This document shows positions 5,812 to 12,186 of a stretch of 12,186 nucleotides of DNA, one piece after another. Below the pieces are notes generated by a model. That model searched no databases, had not been told where the DNA came from, and saw only the letters and a list, made by a program, of their open reading frames with translations. The position numbers were made by a program, and so were the translations under genes. Positions within the stretch are counted from its first letter, which is position 1; each line of letters begins with the position of its first letter. Origin of the DNA: Spongiicolonus versatilis (GTDB lineage Bacteria; Pseudomonadota; Gammaproteobacteria; Arenicellales; Spongiicolonaceae); NCBI GenBank assembly GCA_028286165.1, contig JAPYMU010000071.1:1-12186 (forward strand), in the 5' to 3' direction.

Positions 5812-7031
5812 GCGCGCCGGCCAAACTCGCGGTGCTCGGCGCCACCGGCAGCGTCGGCCGCAGTACGTTGGAAGTCGCCGCCGCCCATCCCGGGCGCATC
5901 GCCGTTCACGCCCTCGCCGCCAACGCCAACGCCGCGCGCATGATCACCCTGGCGCGCCGCCACCGCCCGGCGGTGGTCGCCATGGCCGATGCCGCCGCCG
6001 CCGCCACGGTGCGCGCCGCGCTTAAAGCCGACGGCCTCGCCACCGCCGTCACCGAAGGCGCCGCCGCCGTGGTGGACATCGCCGCCGATGGCGGCACCGA
6101 CACCGTCATGTGCGCGCTGGTGGGCGCCGCCGGGCTGCAGTCCACGGTGGCGGCGGTGCGCGCCGGCAAGAAAATCCTGCTCGCCAACAAGGAGCCCATG
6201 GTGATGTTCGGCGCCGGCATCCGCCGCGCGGCGCACAAGTCCGGGGCGGTGATTGTGCCGGTGGACAGCGAGCACAACGCCGTTTTCCAGTGCTGGCCGG
6301 CGGACGAATCCGGCGCCGGCGTCAGCCGCATCATCCTCACCGCCAGCGGCGGGCCATTGCGCACCGCCCGCCCGGCCGAGTTGGCTGTGGTGACGCCGGA
6401 AGATGCATGCCGCCATCCGAACTGGAGCATGGGGCGCAAGGTTTCGGTGGACTCGGCGACCATGATGAACAAGGGTTTGGAAATCATTGAGGCCTCGCAC
6501 CTGTTTGAATTGCCGGTGGCGCAGGTGGAGGTGCTGGTGCACCCGCAGAGCATCGTGCATGCGCTGGTGGAGTTCCGCGACGGTTCACTGCTGGCGCACC
6601 TGGCCGAGCCGGACATGCGGGTGCCCATCGCGCATGCGCTGGCCTGGCCGGCGCGCATGGAATCCGGGGCGCGGCGGCTGGCGGTGGAGGCCTTGGCCGG
6701 GCTGGAGTTCTCGCTGCCGGACCCGGCGCGTTTTCCGGCGCTGACTGTGGCGCGCGAGGTTGCCGAAGCCGGCGGCGCCATGCCGGCGGTGCTGAATGCG
6801 GCCAACGAGGTGGCGGTGGCGGCGTTCCTCGCGCGGCGCATCGCGTTCACCGCCATCGTTCCGCTGGTGCGCGCGGTGGTGGAAACGGTGACTCCCGCGT
6901 GCAAAGTGGACGATGTGGACGACGCGCTTGCCGCCGATGCGGATGCGCGACGTGCCGCGGCGGCGCTGCTGAAAAAAGCCGCCGTGGGAAGTGCGCTTAA
7001 GCCGACTCCGAAAACGGTGACTCATGCTTGA
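5805..7031 (+). CDS. dxr: 1-deoxy-D-xylulose 5-phosphate reductoisomerase
   Basis: First committed enzyme of the MEP isoprenoid pathway, 408 residues (E. coli 398). It turns DXP into 2-C-methyl-D-erythritol 4-phosphate with NADPH. Motifs: the nucleotide-binding GATGSVGRSTLE near the N-terminus, LLANKEPMV, PVDSEHNAVFQC with metal ligands Asp154 and Glu156, TASGGPLRT, HPNWSMGRKVSVDSATMMNKGLEIIEA with Asn222, Lys223 and Glu226, then VHPQSIVHALVEF. KEP replaces the KES found in E. coli. The usual end is near ALLKK; about 15 further residues, including PTPKTVTHA, follow and resemble the rpsB heptads. The start is ATG 5805 or GTG 5808, overlapping cdsA. The last 8 bp overlap rseP. Its product ultimately feeds UppS. 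Confidence 0.96.
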   Translation: MVSAPAKLAVLGATGSVGRSTLEVAAAHPGRIAVHALAANANAARMITLARRHRPAVVAMADAAAAATVRAALKADGLATAVTEGAAAVVDIAADGGTDTVMCALVGAAGLQSTVAAVRAGKKILLANKEPMVMFGAGIRRAAHKSGAVIVPVDSEHNAVFQCWPADESGAGVSRIILTASGGPLRTARPAELAVVTPEDACRHPNWSMGRKVSVDSATMMNKGLEIIEASHLFELPVAQVEVLVHPQSIVHALVEFRDGSLLAHLAEPDMRVPIAHALAWPARMESGARRLAVEALAGLEFSLPDPARFPALTVAREVAEAGGAMPAVLNAANEVAVAAFLARRIAFTAIVPLVRAVVETVTPACKVDDVDDALAADADARRAAAALLKKAAVGSALKPTPKTVTHA

Positions 7032-8388
7032 TTTTCTGTACTACGCCGCCGCTTTTCTGTTCGCCGTCGGCGTGCTGGTGACGGTGCATGAGTTCGGCCA
7101 CTTCTGGGTGGCGCGGCGGCTCGGCGTCAGCGTCCTGCGCTTCAGCATCGGTTTCGGCCGGCCGCTGTGGCGAACCATGACCGCCGGCGGCACCGAGGTG
7201 GTGGTGGCGGCGATTCCCCTCGGCGGCTATGTGCGCATGCTGGAAGACGACGGTGAAACTCCGCTGGCCCCGGCCGAGCGCGGGCGCGCGTTTAACCGCC
7301 AGTCGGTGGCGCGCCGCTGCGCCATCGTCACCGCCGGCCCGGCGTTTAACTTTTTGTTCGCCGCGCTGGCCTACGCGGCGGTTTTCATGATCGGCGTGGA
7401 CGGCGTGCGGCCGGTGGTGGGCGCGGTGCAGGCCGGCGGCATCGGTGAGCGCGCCGGGTTCCGCGCCGGCGACGAAATCATCGCGGTGAACGAAAAAAGC
7501 AACCGCAGTTGGAACGACCGCTGGATGGAAATGCTGGGCGGCGCGCTGGGCGGCGGCGAATTGCAATTTAAGGTGCGCGGCAAAAGCGGCGTGGTGGAGG
7601 ATTTGCGCGTGGACACGGCGCAGTTGCCGCCCGAGGCGCGCACCGCCGGGCTGCTTGAGCGCGGGCTTGGTTTGCAGGTGCAGAGGCCGCCGGTTGCAAC
7701 GCTGCTCGGCGGGGTTGAGCCGGGCTCGCCGGCCGCCGCTGCCGGCCTCACCGCCGGCGACCGCATTGTCGCGCTGGATCGATTGGAAGTCGCCGAGTGG
7801 GGCGCGCTGGCCGAGTACGTGCGCGCCCGGCCGGGGCGGGCGGTGGCCGTCACCGTGGCGCGGGACGGCGTACTGCGCGACTTCAGCGTCACCCCGGCGG
7901 CGCATGCCGTTGGCGATGCCGTGGTCGGCCGGCTGGGCGTGTATCCGCAAAGCGCGCCGCTGCCGGCCGAGTTTCGCGTCACCGTGCGCCATGGATTTTT
8001 CGGCGCGGTGTGGCGCGGCGTGGAATCCACGCTGCTCATGACTTCGCTGACCGTGCAATTTTTGTGGAAGATGCTGACGCTGGAGGTGTCGCCGCGAAAC
8101 ATCAGCGGCCCGATTACCATCGCCGAGTTCGCCGGCCGCTCGGCGCGCGCCGGGGTGGACCGGCTGCTGCTGAGTCTGGCGCTAATCAGCGTCAGCCTGG
8201 GGGTGCTTAACCTGCTGCCCATTCCCATGCTGGACGGCGGGCATCTGCTGTTTTATTTGGCGGAGGCGCTGCGCGGGCGGCCGTTGTCCGAGCGGACGAT
8301 GCTGCACGGCCAGAAGATCGGCCTCGCGCTTCTGGCCGGGCTGATGAGCCTGGCCTTTTACAATGATATAATTCGCCTGCTCGGCTGA
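7024..8388 (+). CDS. rseP: Site-2 protease RseP (regulator of sigma-E protease)
   Basis: Inner-membrane zinc metalloprotease, 454 residues (E. coli 450), which in the sigma-E pathway cuts the anti-sigma factor RseA within the membrane after DegS. Membrane segment 1 carries the HEFGH zinc motif (His22, Glu23, His26, the same numbering as E. coli). The second half of the active site is LPIPMLDGGHL with the ligand Asp404. Two periplasmic PDZ domains lie between, marked by RAGDEIIAVNE (near 153) and TAGDRIVALD (near 246), followed by further membrane helices. The ATG overlaps dxr by 8 bp, with a GGTGA only 3 nt upstream, a short spacing. The 3' end contains a TGATATAAT promoter-like element for bamA. 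rseA and degS are not in the window. Confidence 0.96.
   Translation: MLDFLYYAAAFLFAVGVLVTVHEFGHFWVARRLGVSVLRFSIGFGRPLWRTMTAGGTEVVVAAIPLGGYVRMLEDDGETPLAPAERGRAFNRQSVARRCAIVTAGPAFNFLFAALAYAAVFMIGVDGVRPVVGAVQAGGIGERAGFRAGDEIIAVNEKSNRSWNDRWMEMLGGALGGGELQFKVRGKSGVVEDLRVDTAQLPPEARTAGLLERGLGLQVQRPPVATLLGGVEPGSPAAAAGLTAGDRIVALDRLEVAEWGALAEYVRARPGRAVAVTVARDGVLRDFSVTPAAHAVGDAVVGRLGVYPQSAPLPAEFRVTVRHGFFGAVWRGVESTLLMTSLTVQFLWKMLTLEVSPRNISGPITIAEFAGRSARAGVDRLLLSLALISVSLGVLNLLPIPMLDGGHLLFYLAEALRGRPLSERTMLHGQKIGLALLAGLMSLAFYNDIIRLLG
8364..8372 (+). promoter_or_regulatory. Candidate extended -10 promoter for bamA-skp-lpxD
   Basis: TGATATAAT is an ideal extended -10 element (TGn plus perfect TATAAT, core 8367-8372), ending 48 bp before the bamA ATG. 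It lies in the rseP codons AAT-GAT-ATA-ATT, where ATA is the second of only two in-frame ATA codons I found in the plus-strand genes. The -35 region at 8344-8349 (ATGAGC) is weak, which extended -10 promoters tolerate. The predicted start is near 8379, giving a leader of about 42 nt. In E. coli bamA is known to have a sigma-E promoter within rseP; I saw no clear sigma-E motif here. Confidence 0.55.
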
Positions 8389-8420
8389 CCGGCACCGAAG
8401 CCCGACCTGAACCGCACACG

Positions 8421-10760
8421 ATGACAAAACTTTCCGGACTCTTCGCGTCCGCTTTGCTTGCGGCGCTTTTTTTTGCGGCGCCGCCGGCCGCTGCGCAAGT
8501 GGACGGTGAGGGTTTTGTGATTTCCGACATTCGCGTGGACGGCTTGCAGCGCATTTCCGCCGGCACCGTGTTCAATTTTCTGCCGCTGCGCGTCGGTGAC
8601 CGCCTGCAGCCGCGGCACCCCGCCGAAATCATCCGCAAACTTTTCGCCAGCGGCTTTTTCCGCGACGTGCAGGTGGAGCGCGACGGCGACATTCTGGTGA
8701 TCCTGGTGGTGGAGCGGCCGTCCATTTCGCGGCTGGATTTTGTCGGCAACAAAGTCATCAAGGACGACAAGATCAAGGAGGTGACCGACGTGGTGGAGTT
8801 GTCCGAAGGGCGCATTTTCAACCAGGCGGTGCTGGACAAGGCGCTGCAGGAATTGCGCTCGCTGTATTTTGCGCGCGGCTACTACTCGGTGGACATGGAG
8901 GGCACCACCACGCCGCTGGCCGAGAACCAGGTGGCCGTCACCATCACCGTGTTTGAGGGCAAGCCGGCGAAAATCCGCAAAATCACCATCGTCGGCAACG
9001 AGTTGTTTGAGGACAAGGAGTTGCTCGGCGAGATGACGCTGCGCGCGCGGCGGCGTTTTTCCTTTCTCAGTTCGCGCGATTTGTATGCGCGCGAAAAACT
9101 CGCCGCCGACCTGGAAACCATTCAGAGTTTCTACCAGGACCGCGGCTTTCTCGGTTTTGAAATCATCGCAACCCAGGTTTCCATCACCCCGGACAAGCGC
9201 GAAATTTACATCACCATCAGCATCAAGGAGGGCGGCCGCTACACCGTCGCCGGCTACACCATTTCCGGCGACACCATTTTTCCCGAGGAGGAAATCCGCC
9301 AACTGGTCACGGTGGAGGAGGGCCAGGTGTTCTCGCAGGTGCGGGTGTCGGAAAGCCGCGACGCCATCACCGACAAGTTGACCAACGCAGGCTACGCTTT
9401 CGCCGCCGTCACCGCCGAGCCGGTGGAGGACGAGGAAACCAGCACCGCCACCGTGGAGTTTGTGGTGGACCCCGGCCCGCGCGTTTATGTCCGCCGCATC
9501 ACCATCACCGGCAACCACACCACCCACGACCACGTGGCGCGCCGCGAGTTCCGCCAGTTTGAGGGCGGCTGGTATTCGGCGGCCAAGGTGCGCCGCTCGC
9601 GCATCCGCCTGCAGCGGCTGGGCTACTTTGAAAGCATCAACATTGAAACGCCGCGCGTGCCGGACACCGTGGACCAGGTGGACATTGTGGTCACCGTCAC
9701 CGAGCGCCCCACCGGCTCCTTTGTGTTCGGCGTTGGCTACGCCGATGACGACGGCGTCCTGTTGCGCGGCAGCGTCACCCAGGACAACCTGTTCGGCAGC
9801 GGCAAGGAAATCAGCCTGAGCCTGGAGGATTCCGAGGTCACCGACAACTACTCGCTGCGCTTCCGCGACCCCTATTACACCCAGGACGGCATCAGCCGCG
9901 CCTTCAGCATCGGCCGGCGCGAGGTGGACGCCAGCGAGGCCTCCTCCTCGGCCGATTACGTCCTCGATTCAACCAGCGTCGACGTGGTGTACGAAATTCC
10001 GGTCACCGAATTCAGTTTCTGGCGCATCGGCGGCGCCCTTGAGGAAATCCATCTGGAAACCGTCAGCGGCACGCCGCAGCAGTTCCGCGATGTGATTGAG
10101 GCCACCCCGGACGGCGAGCAGTTCGGCCTGGACACCGGCTTCATTCAGGACACCCGCGACAGCCGCATCTACCCCACCACCGGCGTCCGCAGTTCCATTA
10201 AACTGGATGTCGCGCTGCCGGGCAGCGATTTCGAGTATTATAAGGCGACCCTGGGCAGCGTGTATTACTGGCGCATGCCGAGGCGCCTGGTGGGGCGGGC
10301 TTTCGGCGAGCTGAGTTACGGCGACGGCTACGGCGGCACCGACGGGCTGCCGTTTTTTGAAAATTATTTCGTCGGCGGCCCCGGCTCATTGCGCGGTTAT
10401 GACTCGCGCTCCCTGGGCCCGCAGTTGCCCACCTCAAGCGGCGGCGGCGTGTGCGGCGCCAGCGGCGTCACCTGCGAGGCGGTGGGCGGCAACAAGCGGC
10501 TGATTGCCAATCTGGAACTGCTGATGCCGTTCCCCGGCAGCCAGACCCAGGACAAGCGCATCGGCCTTTTTGTCGACGCCGGCCAGGTGTACGGCGAGGG
10601 CGAGAGCATCGGCGGCGATTTGCGCTATGCTTCGGGAGTCGCGTTTTACTGGTTCTCGCCGCTGGGGCCCATCTCGCTGAGTTACGGCCTGCCGCTGAAC
10701 AAAGAAACCGGCGACGATGTGGAGCGCTTTCAATTCACTTTCGGAGTTGACTTCAGATGA
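8421..10760 (+). CDS. bamA: Outer-membrane protein assembly factor BamA (Omp85)
   Basis: Core of the BAM complex, 779 residues (E. coli 810), which folds and inserts beta-barrel proteins into the outer membrane. A signal peptide is cleaved likely after Ala25 (PPAAA then QVDGEGF). Five POTRA domains follow to about residue 430; their boundaries are recognisable from FVISDIRVDGLQRI, SRLDFVGNKVIKDD, IRKITIVGNELF, YTVAGYTISGDTIF and VYVRRITITGNHTT. The barrel starts near TGSFVFGVGYADDDG. The conserved VRGF/Y motif of loop 6 appears as LRGY (657-660), followed by a Cys-x6-Cys pair in the loop. The end, FQFTFGVDFR, aligns with E. coli FQFNIGKTW but carries one Arg after the aromatic residue that is normally last. 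The ATG at 8421 has no clear SD. The stop overlaps the skp ATG. Confidence 0.97.
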   Translation: MTKLSGLFASALLAALFFAAPPAAAQVDGEGFVISDIRVDGLQRISAGTVFNFLPLRVGDRLQPRHPAEIIRKLFASGFFRDVQVERDGDILVILVVERPSISRLDFVGNKVIKDDKIKEVTDVVELSEGRIFNQAVLDKALQELRSLYFARGYYSVDMEGTTTPLAENQVAVTITVFEGKPAKIRKITIVGNELFEDKELLGEMTLRARRRFSFLSSRDLYAREKLAADLETIQSFYQDRGFLGFEIIATQVSITPDKREIYITISIKEGGRYTVAGYTISGDTIFPEEEIRQLVTVEEGQVFSQVRVSESRDAITDKLTNAGYAFAAVTAEPVEDEETSTATVEFVVDPGPRVYVRRITITGNHTTHDHVARREFRQFEGGWYSAAKVRRSRIRLQRLGYFESINIETPRVPDTVDQVDIVVTVTERPTGSFVFGVGYADDDGVLLRGSVTQDNLFGSGKEISLSLEDSEVTDNYSLRFRDPYYTQDGISRAFSIGRREVDASEASSSADYVLDSTSVDVVYEIPVTEFSFWRIGGALEEIHLETVSGTPQQFRDVIEATPDGEQFGLDTGFIQDTRDSRIYPTTGVRSSIKLDVALPGSDFEYYKATLGSVYYWRMPRRLVGRAFGELSYGDGYGGTDGLPFFENYFVGGPGSLRGYDSRSLGPQLPTSSGGGVCGASGVTCEAVGGNKRLIANLELLMPFPGSQTQDKRIGLFVDAGQVYGEGESIGGDLRYASGVAFYWFSPLGPISLSYGLPLNKETGDDVERFQFTFGVDFR

Positions 10761-11320
10761 AAAAATTTTTTCCAACACTGGCGGTGATGGCGGCGGCGGC
10801 CGCTTTTGCGCCGCTGCCGGCGGCGGCGCAGGAGTCGGAACTCCGCATCGGCTACGTCAATGTGGACTTTCTGCTCACCCGCTCGCCGCAGTACCGCGCC
10901 GCCAACAGCGCGCTGGAAAATGAATTCCGCCCGCGCGACGAAGAGTTGAAAAAAATTGAACAGAACATCCAGGCCGCGCAGGAGGAAATCCGCGGCTTGC
11001 AGGAGAAGCAGGAGAGCGAAAGCCTCACCACGCCGGCCGCGGAAAGGCGCGAGTTGGACGCCAAACTGCGCGACATGGCCGGCGAGTTGCGCGCCATGCA
11101 GCGCAAGTTCAAGCGCATGGAGGAGGAGTTCCGCGAGGACTTCAACCTGCGCCGCAACGAGGAGCGGGTGAAGGTGGAAGCCGCCATCCGCCGCGCCATC
11201 AACGAATTCGCCGTGGAGGAAAAATTCGACCTCATCGCCGCGCGCCCCATCTTCGCCAGCAAGCGCATTGACATCACCCCGCGCATCATGGAAAAACTGG
11301 AAGCGCAGCACGAGCAGTGA
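10757..11320 (+). CDS. skp: Periplasmic chaperone Skp/OmpH
   Basis: Periplasmic holdase, 187 residues (E. coli 161), that carries unfolded outer-membrane proteins to BAM. The signal peptide ends near Ala24 (LPAAA then QESEL). The mature protein starts with IGYVNVDFLLTRSPQYR, typical of OmpH-family N-termini, and continues as a long charged coiled coil (about 55-150) forming the tentacle arms of the trimer. It ends with DLIAARPIFASKRIDITPRIMEKL, the family's closing strand and helix. The ATG overlaps the bamA stop (ATGA), with GGAG 10 nt upstream inside bamA, so it is probably translationally coupled to its functional partner. The extra length relative to E. coli lies mainly in the coiled coil. 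Confidence 0.94.
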   Translation: MKKFFPTLAVMAAAAAFAPLPAAAQESELRIGYVNVDFLLTRSPQYRAANSALENEFRPRDEELKKIEQNIQAAQEEIRGLQEKQESESLTTPAAERRELDAKLRDMAGELRAMQRKFKRMEEEFREDFNLRRNEERVKVEAAIRRAINEFAVEEKFDLIAARPIFASKRIDITPRIMEKLEAQHEQ

Positions 11321-11326
11321 CGCCGG

Positions 11327-11344
11327 CGGTGACGGTGACGGTGA
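11327..11344 (+). repeat. Three tandem CGGTGA hexamers before lpxD
   Basis: Exact CGGTGA copies at 11327, 11333 and 11339 fill most of the 30-bp skp-lpxD gap. Each contains an SD-like GGTGA; the last (11340-11344) is 6 nt from the lpxD TTG. Each also places a TGA in the lpxD frame. GGCGGT (11325-11330) can pair with ACCGCC (11344-11349), a 6-bp stem around a 13-nt loop next to the start codon. No T-run follows, so it is not a terminator. Confidence 0.75.
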
Positions 11345-11350
11345 CCGCCC

Positions 11351-12186
11351 TTGCTTAACTTAGGTGAACTCGCCAACCGCACCGGCGCCGAGCCGCGCGG
11401 CGACCGCAATCTGGTTTTGCGCGGCATCGCCTCGCTGCACCGCGCCGGCCCCGCCGACCTGTCTTTTTTTGTCAAGGCCCGCGGCCGCGCCATCGGTGAA
11501 GTCCGCACCAACGCCGGCGCCGTGGTCATGGACGCCGCCAGCGCCAGCGCATTCAACGGCAACTGCTTGGTGCACGCAGAACCGTACAAATTATTCGCCC
11601 GCGCCGCCGCCCATCTGGTTGCACCCGCCGCTTCCGGAGTTCACCCGGCGGCGGTGGTGGAGGAGGGCGCCATTCTCGGCGCCGGAGTCACCATCGGCGC
11701 CGGCGCGTTCATCGGCGCCGGCTGCAGCATCGGCGATTGCAGCATGGTGGACGCCAATGCCACCATCTACCCCGGCACCGTCATCGGCAGGCGCACGGTC
11801 ATCGCCGCCGGCTGCGTCATCGGCGCGCCCGGCTTCGGCTGGATTCCGGACGGCGGCGCCTGGCTGCGCTTCCCCCAGCAGGGCCGGGTGCGCATCGGCG
11901 ACGACGTGGACCTCGGCGCCAACACCTGCATCGACCGCGGCGCGCTGGATGAAACCGTCATCGGTGACGGCGTCAAGATGGACAACATGGTGCACATCGC
12001 CCACAACTGCATCATCGGCGAGCACACCATCATGGCCGGCTTCACCGGCGTCGCCGGCAGCACCGTCATCGGCAAGCGCTGCCAGTTCGGCGGCCGCGCC
12101 TCGGTCGGCGGCCACCTCAGCATCGCCGACGAGGTCAACGTGTGCGCGCTCAGTCTTGTCAACTCCGACATCACCCAGCCCGGCAC
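11351..12186 (+). CDS. lpxD: UDP-3-O-acylglucosamine N-acyltransferase LpxD (partial, 3' end outside window)
   Basis: Lipid A enzyme adding the N-linked hydroxyacyl chain to UDP-3-O-acylglucosamine. About 278 codons are present of a family length near 340. The N-terminal uridine-binding domain (to about residue 95) shows LGELANRTGA, GIASLHRAGPADLSFF and AGAVVMD. A left-handed beta-helix of hexapeptide repeats follows (for example GAILGAGVTIGAGAFIGAG). GAPGFGW, TCIDRGALDETVIGDGVKMDN and HIAHNCIIG are the conserved LpxD segments; the His of HIAHN at about 218 is the likely catalytic base. An in-frame TGA at 11342 and no early ATG leave TTG 11351 as the only reasonable start, giving LLNLGELA, with GGTGA 6 nt upstream. 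It continues past the right edge; fabZ-lpxA-lpxB would be the expected next genes from related clusters. Confidence 0.93.
   Translation, partial: MLNLGELANRTGAEPRGDRNLVLRGIASLHRAGPADLSFFVKARGRAIGEVRTNAGAVVMDAASASAFNGNCLVHAEPYKLFARAAAHLVAPAASGVHPAAVVEEGAILGAGVTIGAGAFIGAGCSIGDCSMVDANATIYPGTVIGRRTVIAAGCVIGAPGFGWIPDGGAWLRFPQQGRVRIGDDVDLGANTCIDRGALDETVIGDGVKMDNMVHIAHNCIIGEHTIMAGFTGVAGSTVIGKRCQFGGRASVGGHLSIADEVNVCALSLVNSDITQPG

Noticed and set aside
5560..6100. Switch from G-rich to C-rich coding strand at the cdsA-dxr border as a sign of horizontal transfer
   Set aside because: It is explained by GCG versus GCC alanine codons and the hydrophobic composition of CdsA; gene order and both proteins fit the native cluster.
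10236..10244. TATTATAAG in bamA as an internal promoter for skp
   Set aside because: It encodes the conserved barrel segment EYYK, also present in E. coli BamA, uses ordinary Tyr and Lys codons, and lies over 500 bp from skp.

Overview
This GC-rich window (about two-thirds G+C by eye) carries the conserved proteobacterial translation/envelope cluster rpsB-tsf-pyrH-frr-uppS-cdsA-dxr-rseP-bamA-skp-lpxD on the plus strand, with one outer-membrane beta-barrel gene diverging from it on the minus strand. The order, with uppS-cdsA before dxr, is the one I know from Pseudomonas rather than E. coli (frr-dxr-uppS-cdsA). All encoded proteins resemble their gammaproteobacterial counterparts. I infer a gammaproteobacterium or close relative and cannot name a genus.

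Layout: 6-638 (minus) encodes a small OmpA-like barrel protein. Positions 639-826 are a divergent regulatory gap holding a candidate rpsB promoter and a structured rpsB leader. From 827 to the right edge eleven genes run head to tail with almost no spacing. ATGA overlaps join rpsB-tsf, tsf-pyrH and bamA-skp; 7-8 bp overlaps join cdsA-dxr and dxr-rseP; the largest plus-strand gap is 32 bp (rseP-bamA). lpxD is cut by the window end. No stretch over 300 bases lacks a gene, and I saw no RNA genes, CRISPR arrays, insertion sequences or convincing intrinsic terminators.

The genes form two functional blocks. rpsB, tsf, pyrH and frr supply a 30S protein, the elongation-factor exchange factor, UMP kinase and the ribosome recycling factor. 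uppS, cdsA, dxr, rseP, bamA, skp and lpxD supply undecaprenyl carrier, CDP-diacylglycerol, isoprenoid precursors, envelope-stress proteolysis, outer-membrane protein assembly and lipid A.

The main anomaly is rpsB. Its S2 core (about 233 residues) is followed by a 144-residue extension: a 21-bp/7-residue tandem repeat array (consensus near ETVTAPP), then a Lys/Ala-rich tail like that of bacterial histone H1-like proteins, whose last codons carry the tsf Shine-Dalgarno. A 19-bp string from the array recurs, 18/19 identical and in the same frame, in a short tail at the end of dxr. A second notable signal concerns promoters: the only two in-frame ATA codons I found in the plus-strand genes each lie inside a perfect TATAAT, one before frr and one before bamA. 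lpxD lacks an ATG start and is preceded by three tandem CGGTGA hexamers, the last placed as a ribosome binding site for a TTG start.
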